Assembly: GCA_905234755.1 (NCBI GenBank)
Contig: CAJOIT010000009.1
Location: 133,906 to 197,905, forward strand
Direction of reading: 5' to 3'
Origin: an uncultured Bacteroidales bacterium
GTDB lineage: Bacteria; Bacteroidota; Bacteroidia; Bacteroidales; ML635J-15
DNA: 64,000 bases
The notes under the pieces were generated by a model. The model was not told the DNA's origin and did no database searches. It worked only from the letters and a program-made list of their open reading frames with translations. Of the stretch, positions 7,226 through 15,080 are shown in pieces (position 1 is the stretch's first letter; every line of letters starts with the position of its first letter). Made by a program: the position numbers and the translations under genes.

Positions 7226-9289
7226 CTAATTCATCATTGCCAATGCCCTTCTAACTCCTGCCAGTGTCGGTTCGCCAGAAATTTCTGCTCCAACAGCGCC
7301 TTTCATCCATGCCTGCGGAGTAATTGAGCCCTGCAGAAGGATTCTTGTGAGTTCCTCGGCAAATGGCTTGTCTGCCATATAGGTTTCTATCTGGTAGTCA
7401 ATTAAGTGTCCGACTGGATAGTTTGCCAAATACAACGGAGAATCAATCATATGCGAGTAGATTGCAAGAATTGGAGAATCCTTTACGCCGAAAACTGGTG
7501 CATAATACTTGTTCCACACATCCTTTGCAATTGAAACCACTGCATCGCGGAGTTCCTGCGCATTGGCATCCTGATTTTCGTACATCCAGCGCCAAGTGTA
7601 TAAATCAACCAACGAAACACCCATGATTTCGTATGCCGACCAGCAGTTTTCCAATGCAGCCAACGCTTCCTTTTCATCTGAAGAATCGCCCTTTGCCTGT
7701 CCGAGAAGCTTCAAGTCGCGACCTTGGAACATAAATGCAACTGCTTCGGTAAATGCCGTGTTAGGAATACCTTTCAGCATATAGTAGTCGATGTCGTAAA
7801 GCGTAATGGTCTGCTCAACACAATGTCCAAGTTCGTGAACTGCAATGTTGTAACCCTTGTAGTCCATACCGCTCTTTGCAATTCTTGTACGCAAATGGGC
7901 CAAATCGCCCTTCATTTCGCTGCCCCAAGCATGACCAGCACCGCGAGCCGGGTCAACGCTGATTTTTGAAGCAATTGAACTTGCCTTGTCGCGCGACCAA
8001 CCCAAATCGGTGAGAATACGCGGAATATCGCGGCCAAATGCCGACGGATTCGGATAACGCTGACGGGTAATGCGGTCAAGTTCTGCCTCGTTCATGTCAT
8101 TGCGAGCGGTAAAACCATTGTACCAAATATCGTATGGCTGCAACGGACGACCTAAACGTTTTGAAATCAACTGACCTACCTGTGCAATTTCGGGAGCGGA
8201 AATGAAATCGATGAACAACTTCTCAACCTCATCCTGTGTAAGCTCCATTGTCTCGTCGAAAGCCCTTTCGATATAAGTCGGATAAACCGAATTGAACTTG
8301 TCCATTGCCGACAAAGCCTTGAAATTGTACAAGATATGTTCGTAACGTGTAAACGGCTCTGCAGGACTTGAAACTTCTGCGCCGTCCTTATAAAGTTTGT
8401 TGGTACGCGGATTCCACTGGTATTTGTCGGAATTAATCACATCCTGCGGAATATCTTGATTTACAATATGAAGCATAACATCATAAATCATCTGCTGCTT
8501 TTCAAGTCCATGCTCCGAATCGGAATAGTCAGACTTCAGTTCATCGCGCAAATTCCAGTGGCTTATCAGTTTCATGTCCTTGGGAAACAAGGTATTGCCG
8601 CTGTTGTCAATCAAGTTGCCCATATAAATGTTGTAGCTTGAAATGTAATTGTCGGCGTTGGTCATAGCAATATTTGCTGCCTGCTCGTACTCTGCCGGGA
8701 TTCTGGATGTAAACCTGTCGCCAAGTCGTGCGTATGCCCAATCCTGACGGGTCCAGTTGTCGCATAGCTGTTTCTTTTCGGCAAGCGAGTATGATGGGAA
8801 ATTAAGCACGATGTAGAAGGCCATCTTGTTGGCAAACAAATCGTCGGCAATATGCGCCGTGGTTGAATATGCGCCCATAGCCTCATCGACAAAATCGACT
8901 TCGCCCATATCGAGATGCAACGGTTCCATCAACTTTATGGTCATTGTGTTGCCGTATCCGTAAAGGATTTCAAGATTGCGCTCGATTTTCTTGTAGGTCT
9001 CGAATCGCTTTGCAGAGTCAAGTACGAAGTTGGTCATACAGAAATCGTAGAAATCATCTAGCGAACCGTCTTGCGCCTGCCATAGGGCTGCAACTTGTGT
9101 TACACCTTTTTCTATCCTATCGGCATCCTGTCCGTTGCAGTACTCCTTCAAACTGCGAACTGTCCTTTCAATATCGTTTTCGGGAATCCTGAATTCAGCC
9201 GTAACGACATCGTTATTGGTGCTTGTATCCTTGCACGAAACAAAAAAAGCCATTGCCAAAACAATTAATGGGAAAACTATTCTTTTCAT
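7226..9289 (-). CDS. Lipoprotein zinc metallopeptidase (HEXXH)
   Basis: 687 residues, with a lipoprotein signal (lipobox FFVSC, Cys19), so probably anchored in the outer or periplasmic membrane face. A zincin motif HELGH lies at about residues 485-489, and the downstream TEAVAF (about 25-30 residues later) offers the third zinc ligand Glu, a gluzincin arrangement. The length and domain-free alpha-helical look resemble large peptidases such as M3 or M49, but the HECLGH-type hexapeptide of dipeptidyl peptidase III is absent, so I do not assign a family. It is monocistronic, with its own terminator. Confidence 0.7.
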   Translation of the reverse strand: MKRIVFPLIVLAMAFFVSCKDTSTNNDVVTAEFRIPENDIERTVRSLKEYCNGQDADRIEKGVTQVAALWQAQDGSLDDFYDFCMTNFVLDSAKRFETYKKIERNLEILYGYGNTMTIKLMEPLHLDMGEVDFVDEAMGAYSTTAHIADDLFANKMAFYIVLNFPSYSLAEKKQLCDNWTRQDWAYARLGDRFTSRIPAEYEQAANIAMTNADNYISSYNIYMGNLIDNSGNTLFPKDMKLISHWNLRDELKSDYSDSEHGLEKQQMIYDVMLHIVNQDIPQDVINSDKYQWNPRTNKLYKDGAEVSSPAEPFTRYEHILYNFKALSAMDKFNSVYPTYIERAFDETMELTQDEVEKLFIDFISAPEIAQVGQLISKRLGRPLQPYDIWYNGFTARNDMNEAELDRITRQRYPNPSAFGRDIPRILTDLGWSRDKASSIASKISVDPARGAGHAWGSEMKGDLAHLRTRIAKSGMDYKGYNIAVHELGHCVEQTITLYDIDYYMLKGIPNTAFTEAVAFMFQGRDLKLLGQAKGDSSDEKEALAALENCWSAYEIMGVSLVDLYTWRWMYENQDANAQELRDAVVSIAKDVWNKYYAPVFGVKDSPILAIYSHMIDSPLYLANYPVGHLIDYQIETYMADKPFAEELTRILLQGSITPQAWMKGAVGAEISGEPTLAGVRRALAMMN

Positions 9290-9352
9290 ATAAACAATTT
9301 TTAATCTGCAATATTCTCAAAAAATGTCATTTTCATTCAAATGAATCTTATG

Positions 9353-9360
9353 CAAAGATA
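9353..9360 (-). promoter_or_regulatory. -7 box (TATCTTTG) for the metallopeptidase gene
   Basis: Minus-strand TATCTTTG, 63 bp before the ATG at 9289. Confidence 0.55.
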
Positions 9361-9521
9361 AGGTTTTATTCTAGTGATTATGTTGTATATTAAATTATTA
9401 ATTCACAAAGTATGTTTAATTTCTATTTTTGAACTAAAACCGCCAAAAAACTCTTCAATTTTTATGGCCATAAAATTTGACTCAAGGGTATAGCATTTTT
9501 ATTATTCACAAACTATACTTG

Positions 9522-9608
9522 CTCCGTAAGTGTGTTTTTAATGACATTTACGGAGTAAATATAAATCATTATCTCTCCGTAACTATATTTCTAAGAGTAC
9601 TTACGGAG
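9522..9608. repeat. Two tandem hairpins with identical CTCCGTAA/TTACGGAG stems
   Basis: CTCCGTAA at 9522 pairs with TTACGGAG ending 9555, and CTCCGTAA at 9575 pairs with TTACGGAG ending 9608. Both have loops of exactly 18 nt whose sequences differ, and the units repeat with a 53-bp period. They lie in the 476-bp gap 9290-9765 between two minus-strand genes; I see no coding sequence in that gap. Confidence 0.7.
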
Positions 9609-9765
9609 ACAATATCGGAGCATTTGCGAGTAAATTATTTAGATATATGTGGTTAGGCGAGCAAAGAAGAATCCTATGCGAACAAATCGTCTGCTATAAC
9701 TTCGGACTGTAGAAAAATACAGTTACGGATTACAAATCCACTTATTCAATCCGCCTGGTGTGATT

Positions 9766-11574
9766 TTATTCTTTTACGAATTTTCGCTGGATTTCCGACC
9801 CTTGAATTTGGATACGAACGACATAAATTCCATTTGCCAATCCTTCCACATTGCAAACCGCATTGTCTGCGTTTACCTCTGTGCGATAAACGACCAGTCC
9901 CAAGGTGTTTACGATCTCTATTCCGGAAATGGGTTCCGATGATGTTATGTTGAGAACCCTATTTGCAGGGTTAGGGTATAACTGAAGTCTAGTGGTTTCG
10001 TCAAATTCTACATAAGTACTTTCACAATCAGGATTTTCTTGTATGTTTGTAAATTCATTCCAATATTGTTCTGCATTGTAACTGTCTGTTGAACCACACG
10101 GCACATATATAACAATATCTCTTGGCACATATATAAATGTATTACTACAAATTAATGGTGGATATGGTTGTTTAATGTCTATATTCAATATGTTGGGACA
10201 ATTTCCAAATGCTGCATCCGCAATGTTCGTTACAGAAACACCGATTGTAATATTTGTCAACGAAAAACAATTCCAAAATGCACCACTGCCAATGTTTATA
10301 ACAGAATTAGGGATTGTAATTGATGTTATTCCTGTACAGTTAGCAAATACATAAGATGGAATATCCGTAACATTATCACCAATGTTCAACGTGGTCAATG
10401 ATGTGCATTGATTCCAAACATTATTGCCAACACTAGTACAATTTGTTGCATTGAAATTGACAGTTGTTAATCTGCTACACCCAGAAAAAGCGCGATCACC
10501 TATGCTTGTTATAGAATTTGGTATCGTAATAGATGTCAGTTCACTGCAATTCATAAAGGTACACTCTTCAATACTTTCTATAGAATTACCAATTGTTATT
10601 CCAGCCAGTCCGCTACAATTCTCAAATGCATTACTGCCAATGTTTATAACTGAATTAGGGATTGTAATTGATGACAATCCGCTGCAATTATAAAATGCCG
10701 AACTTCCTATGCTTTCAACAGAATTTGGGATTGTTAAAATTCCAGTTAGACTACTACACTCAGAAAAAGCACGTTCCGGAATATTTGTTACATTATTACC
10801 AATGTTTAATGTTGTCAATGATGTACATCCCGACCAAACACTATAGCCAACACTAGTACAGTTTGTTGCATTGAAATTTATTGTTTGCAAACCACTGCAA
10901 CCAAAAAATGCACCACCACCAATACTTGTAACAGAATTAGGTATTGTAACAGAAATCAGATTGCTACTGCTACAATATAAAAAATTTTGAGGAATATTTG
11001 TTGTATTATTACCGATGTTTAATGTCGTTAGAGCTGAGCAACCGCGGAACAGACCGGCCCCTTCCGTTTCACAATTTATTGCGTTGAAATTAATTGTTGT
11101 TAGACTAGTACAACTATCAAAAGATCCTTCTCCGATACTCGTAACTGAATTAGGAATTGTAATTGAAATTATACCTCTGCAATAGGAAAAAGAATAAACA
11201 CCAATAGTCGTCACCGAATTTGGAATTATCATCTCTGTTAATCCGTCGCAATTATTAAATGCCCAATCTCCAATGCTTGTGACCCAATTGTTTATTGTGA
11301 CAGATGTAAGACCGCTGCACCCCCGAAATGCCTCATAACCAATTCTTGTAACAAAATATGTAATATTGTTATGTATTACAGTCTCTGGTATTACTAAGTT
11401 GCCAATGGTAAGGTCTGTTTGATTTTGAGTCACCTCTACTGTGTAAGGTTCACTATTCGATATAATGTTATAGTACAAGGTCTGCCCACTACTACACACT
11501 GCTGAAAAATCATACGCCGTTGCGTAACCACCATACACAATGGCAAAAATTAAAATTGATAAAAGTTTCTTCAT
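9766..11574 (-). CDS. BspA-like leucine-rich-repeat surface protein with T9SS sorting domain
   Basis: 602 residues. A signal peptide (MKKLLSILIFAIVYGGYATA) is followed by about 17 LRR_5/BspA-type repeats of ~23 residues with the theme 'FxxCSGLTSITIPNSVTSIGxxAF', mixed with a variant 'FNATNCTSVG...LTTLNIGNNVTNIP'. The C-terminus is a T9SS type A sorting domain (LQLYPNPANRVLNI to the basic end FVKE), so the protein should be exported and surface attached. BspA-type proteins bind host matrix or other bacteria. A TTG six bases upstream (11580) is in frame, but ATG 11574 gives a better signal peptide. Confidence 0.9.
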   Translation of the reverse strand: MKKLLSILIFAIVYGGYATAYDFSAVCSSGQTLYYNIISNSEPYTVEVTQNQTDLTIGNLVIPETVIHNNITYFVTRIGYEAFRGCSGLTSVTINNWVTSIGDWAFNNCDGLTEMIIPNSVTTIGVYSFSYCRGIISITIPNSVTSIGEGSFDSCTSLTTINFNAINCETEGAGLFRGCSALTTLNIGNNTTNIPQNFLYCSSSNLISVTIPNSVTSIGGGAFFGCSGLQTINFNATNCTSVGYSVWSGCTSLTTLNIGNNVTNIPERAFSECSSLTGILTIPNSVESIGSSAFYNCSGLSSITIPNSVINIGSNAFENCSGLAGITIGNSIESIEECTFMNCSELTSITIPNSITSIGDRAFSGCSRLTTVNFNATNCTSVGNNVWNQCTSLTTLNIGDNVTDIPSYVFANCTGITSITIPNSVINIGSGAFWNCFSLTNITIGVSVTNIADAAFGNCPNILNIDIKQPYPPLICSNTFIYVPRDIVIYVPCGSTDSYNAEQYWNEFTNIQENPDCESTYVEFDETTRLQLYPNPANRVLNITSSEPISGIEIVNTLGLVVYRTEVNADNAVCNVEGLANGIYVVRIQIQGSEIQRKFVKE

Positions 11575-11637
11575 TTTCAAATTCTATTTTTGTTATTATA
11601 ATTATCGCAAGCCCATCACGGTATTTCTTTATTCTAT

Positions 11638-11801
11638 AAAAAAGTGGGCTTCGTTAACTCTTATCTGCTCTAAGGTTTCTGGAATACCTATGCCGTAAAT
11701 AAGAAAAGCCCACGGATAGACCGCGAGCATTTCTACTTTATTCTTACGGCAATAAATTTTCCAGAATTTAAGAGCAAGAACAAAAGCAAAAACGCTTTTT
11801 T
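11638..11801 (-). ncRNA. 6S RNA-like long-hairpin RNA (candidate ssrS)
   Basis: Read on the minus strand, about 164 nt fold into one long imperfect hairpin: AAAAAAGCGTT pairs with AACG...TTTTTT at the base, then TTCTT/AAGAG, GCTCT/AGAGC, TTCTGGAA/TTCCAGAA and TGCCGTAA/TTACGGCA, with bulges between. The tip is GCTCGCGGTCTATCCGTGGGC, close to the apical GCTCGGTCCGTCCGAGAAGC of E. coli 6S RNA. It ends in a T6 tract. A -7 box TATATTTG lies upstream at 11864-11871. 6S RNA sequesters the RNA polymerase holoenzyme. Alternative: a leader/attenuator of the LRR gene starting 64 bp downstream. Confidence 0.5.
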
Positions 11802-11863
11802 ATTTTATATTCTTATTCTACATAATCAAAATGTTTTACTTTATACATCGTGTTAATAATTGG

Positions 11864-11871
11864 CAAATATA
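11864..11871 (-). promoter_or_regulatory. -7 box (TATATTTG) upstream of the 6S-like RNA
   Basis: Minus-strand TATATTTGCC about 60 nt before the start of the long hairpin, in the otherwise empty gap 11575-12040. Confidence 0.5.
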
Positions 11872-12040
11872 ATAATATTTATGGATTATTCAATAAGTAA
11901 TTTACAGGATTAATCTTACTCTTTGCAATAATAGTAAAATGACAAGATTCTTGACTCTTCCTCTTTTTGCCTTTTAATAAAATATACAGGCATACTATCA
12001 ATCATTTCTAAAATCTTTTTTATATTCGTTTATATATAAA

Positions 12041-13339
12041 TTAACTGTTCATAAAATCAAAAATTTTATTAGCATATTTTGATGCCTTTTTGAAACCATT
12101 TATAAATAACATAAGTTTATTATTGTTTGACATCATATATGCTTTATTGGAAGAACAATTCAAGTTCTTATTTAAACCTGATGCGTTTTTTTCATTAGAA
12201 ATTTTTAGGATAAAACGTAATTCTTCGTTAGGCAAACAATATCCGAAATAATGTTCTAAACCTTGTTTTTTAATTTTATTCTTATTCCAAAAATCAATTA
12301 TTACAATCCTAGCACTATCCCCATGAAGCGTATTCATTTTTTCCAAAAGACTATTTATGTATAAATCACCAAAAGAATAGCCAATTATCACCAACACATT
12401 GTTATTTATTATTGATTTTAATAAATTCCCATAATAGAAACCAAGTGGGAAATTGGTTACCTTATCAGTTTTTCTTAATCCTGTTATAATGGGTGAGGGA
12501 TAGTAACTTTCTCCAGTTTGGTTTGATGGATAACTACGACCTCTTCCTAGTATCATACCTCTCACTTTATCATAACTATTATATTTGTAAAGGTCATAGA
12601 AACCACTATTGAAAATATCTTTATTGATGTCTTTATACGAATCAAAATAGTAATTAATACAACCATGTAGATGATTTATTGTAGAAGTTTCTGAATCCCA
12701 TAAAATTTTAGGATTGAACTTCATAAAATTCTCGTCATCAAGTCGTTCAAAGCCATCTTTGTAGTTATTTATGCAAGTTTCAATCGTAGTGTCATAATTA
12801 AGATTGAAAATATCCCATATAACTTTTTTTCTTGAGAAAAACTTATAATACCATTTTTCTTTATTTTCTTTCTCCTTTGCAAAATACTTATTATAAGAAT
12901 TGATGATATCCATAATTCTAATAGTGAAAATGTCAAGTATTTGACGTATATCATTTTTGTCGAATATTATGGACGGTTTAATAAAGGGAGCAAAAATTGG
13001 ATAAATACTAGGATTCTTACATGTTTTAGACCATACTGAACCATAGGCATATAATGATTCTAACACATGAAATATCATCTCAAAATTAATTATAGTCTCT
13101 TTGTTATCATCTTCCTCCTTCCAGTTTTCAATAACAGGATATTGCTTTTCTAAACAATCGTATATTTCTTTTACTAAATCAGACGTTTTTGTTTTATTGA
13201 TATTTTCGACATCAATTAAATCGTAATTATTTATTATTTCTTTAGTTATGTTATATGTGGACGGACGCATTATTTTTACTGATTCATAATCAAAATCTAA
13301 AGGAGCACCAGCACCAATTATCGTTGTTATCCTATTCAT
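12041..13339 (-). CDS. SIR2-like domain protein, candidate anti-phage effector
   Basis: 432 residues with the SIR2-type Rossmann signature: ITTIIGAGAPLDF at the N-terminus, FNLNYDTTIE near residue 190, NHLHGCIN near 220 and VLVIIGYSFGDLYINSLL near 315. SIR2-like NAD hydrolases act as abortive-infection effectors in several defence systems (Thoeris ThsA, DSR, pAgo-associated proteins). No partner gene is adjacent, so it may act alone like DSR-type proteins. Markedly more AT-rich and Asn/Ile/Lys-rich than neighbours, suggesting horizontal acquisition. Defence role is inference. Confidence 0.75.
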   Translation of the reverse strand: MNRITTIIGAGAPLDFDYESVKIMRPSTYNITKEIINNYDLIDVENINKTKTSDLVKEIYDCLEKQYPVIENWKEEDDNKETIINFEMIFHVLESLYAYGSVWSKTCKNPSIYPIFAPFIKPSIIFDKNDIRQILDIFTIRIMDIINSYNKYFAKEKENKEKWYYKFFSRKKVIWDIFNLNYDTTIETCINNYKDGFERLDDENFMKFNPKILWDSETSTINHLHGCINYYFDSYKDINKDIFNSGFYDLYKYNSYDKVRGMILGRGRSYPSNQTGESYYPSPIITGLRKTDKVTNFPLGFYYGNLLKSIINNNVLVIIGYSFGDLYINSLLEKMNTLHGDSARIVIIDFWNKNKIKKQGLEHYFGYCLPNEELRFILKISNEKNASGLNKNLNCSSNKAYMMSNNNKLMLFINGFKKASKYANKIFDFMNS

Positions 13340-13674
13340 AATTATATTTGTTAACCCTTGTCAATAATTATTGTATTCTTTATGATACTTTGCAAATTTA
13401 CTAAAATTACTATTGTCAAATTCAACAATAATTAGCATAAAGACAAACTTATAATAATGAGGAAGATTATAAAAATATATTTGCTACTAAAACGAATGTA
13501 AATATGACAAAGGCTGACAATTTCTGAATTTGTGTTTTCAGAAAAAATTTTCCGCAACCCAAGCCCCTGCCTGAATTGCGGAAATATGTATTAAATGTGG
13601 AAATTGCTTGTTAATACAACGAGTTAATCAAATCGTCATCCCAGATTTGAAACCGTGTCCTTCATTTCTAGATA
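13340..13674. other. Gene-free AT-rich gap
   Basis: 335 bp with no convincing reading frame. It holds two small hairpins without T tracts: TTTCTGAA/TTCAGAAA (13521-13544) and TTTCCGCAA/TTGCGGAAA (13549-13584). Nothing else is recognised. Confidence 0.5.
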
Positions 13675-14997
13675 TTACATTTTCTTTCGTAAAACTAATT
13701 TCGCTCCATTCTGGAATAAAGTCATTGTATTCTTTTTCGGATTAAATTCAAATTTTGCACCTAACTGGTCGCACTTAAATTTGTCCTTGTCAACTGCCTC
13801 AAACGAAAAAGCATCATCTCCAATCTGCCCAATCAATGTGTTTCCTTCTTTTGTGACAATAAAATCCAAACCAATTTTCTTGGAAACATACACGCCCAAA
13901 TAAATGTCCAAATCCTCAGAAGCCACATTATAGAATTCTGGTAATTCGTAAGGTTTGCCGTAAACTGCGCTTAAAACCGCCTTTTTAATATCTCCGATTT
14001 TAAAATTACGCCCGTTAGAAGTCATGGCATACGAAATATTTCCGTCGTCAAAATGCGAATAAACAGAAACAAAACCATCTATTGCCCCCGTGTGTCCCAA
14101 ACCAATGTTATCGCCAAAAGGAATCTCGAACAGCCCGAGACCATAGTCGTCCTTAATGGTTTTCATTATTTTGAGACTTTCATCAGTCAGAAGCCTTCCA
14201 CCAAACAAAGCGTCAGCGAATTTTGTCAAGTCGGTAGGCGTTGACACTATTGCACCCGCACCCATCGGAACAGTCCAGTCTGTTTCGTTTTCTACCTTCC
14301 AAGAACCCAAGAAGCGGTATGACCTGCATTCGTTGTTGTTCGGGTTGGTTTTTCCAAAAATATATGTGTCGGTCAGACCAATTGGCTTGACAATGTATTC
14401 CTGCAACAAGTCGGAATATGGTTTCGAGAAAGTCTTTTCAAGTATGTAGGTCAATAACACATAGTTCGAATTGCTGTAGTCGGACTTGCTGTCGGGCTCA
14501 AAATCGCTGCCGCCTTTTTCGATAATCGCCAGCATTTCTTTTTCTGTCTTTGGCTGCGTACACCAATCCAGATAGTCATCGTCGTGTGTAAAATCGTGTA
14601 TTCCGCTCCTATGACTTAGCAAATGCCTTACAGTTATTTTCTGTGAATTTGCTATTGTAGGAAACCATTTGTCAATAGTTTGGTCAAGGTCTATTTTCTT
14701 TTCTTCAACAGCCTTCAAAACCAGAACAGCCGTAAACGATTTCGAGGCAGAACCGATTCTATATTTGGATTTTTCGGTTGCTTTAACCTTGTTTTCGACA
14801 TCAGCATAGCCGATTGCTTTTGTGTAGATAATCTCACCGTTCTTCGCAACGGCAACACTTCCCATAAACTTGTTGTTTTCTTCAAGTTTATCGAAGTAAT
14901 TGTCCAACTTTGCCCTGTCGAAAAGATTTTGTGCAAATACGTCACCACTTAATATTAGAAGTGTAAACGCTATTAATATACGGGTATATTGTTTCAT
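13675..14997 (-). CDS. Serine hydrolase, class C beta-lactamase / penicillin-binding family
   Basis: 440 residues with a cleavable signal peptide (ILSGDVFAQ). The three family motifs are visible: SxxK as SASK in RIGSASKSFTA (catalytic Ser), YxN as YSN in DYSNSNYVLL, and HTG in IGLGHTGAIDGF. A C-terminal ~100-residue beta domain follows, as in many periplasmic esterase/peptidase members. Substrate is unknown; most relatives outside the true AmpC group are not antibiotic resistance enzymes. Confidence 0.85.
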   Translation of the reverse strand: MKQYTRILIAFTLLILSGDVFAQNLFDRAKLDNYFDKLEENNKFMGSVAVAKNGEIIYTKAIGYADVENKVKATEKSKYRIGSASKSFTAVLVLKAVEEKKIDLDQTIDKWFPTIANSQKITVRHLLSHRSGIHDFTHDDDYLDWCTQPKTEKEMLAIIEKGGSDFEPDSKSDYSNSNYVLLTYILEKTFSKPYSDLLQEYIVKPIGLTDTYIFGKTNPNNNECRSYRFLGSWKVENETDWTVPMGAGAIVSTPTDLTKFADALFGGRLLTDESLKIMKTIKDDYGLGLFEIPFGDNIGLGHTGAIDGFVSVYSHFDDGNISYAMTSNGRNFKIGDIKKAVLSAVYGKPYELPEFYNVASEDLDIYLGVYVSKKIGLDFIVTKEGNTLIGQIGDDAFSFEAVDKDKFKCDQLGAKFEFNPKKNTMTLFQNGAKLVLRKKM

Positions 14998-15033
14998 AAT
15001 ATATGTTTTGATTAGAGAATCCTATCGTTCTAT

Positions 15034-15072
15034 AAAAAGTTTTCGGCTGCACTTCTAAGCACAGCCGAAAAC
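15034..15072 (-). terminator. Terminator of hutU
   Basis: Strong 11-bp stem GTTTTCGGCTG / CAGCCGAAAAC just after the hutU stop, with a T-rich tail on the minus strand. Confidence 0.8.
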
Positions 15073-15080
15073 CAATATTT

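Noticed and set aside
7226..9289. Dipeptidyl peptidase III (M49) identity for the metallopeptidase
   Set aside because: The zinc motif is HELGH, not the HExxGH hexapeptide of M49, and I saw no other M49 signature.
9766..11574. Regular DNA repeats that might suggest a CRISPR array
   Set aside because: The repeats are in frame and encode leucine-rich repeats with a signal peptide and sorting domain; no CRISPR array or cas gene is visible in the window.
11638..11801. tmRNA or SRP RNA as the identity of the structured RNA
   Set aside because: No tRNA-like T-arm or resume codons, and no GGAAGGGAGCA-type SRP loop; the single long hairpin fits 6S better.
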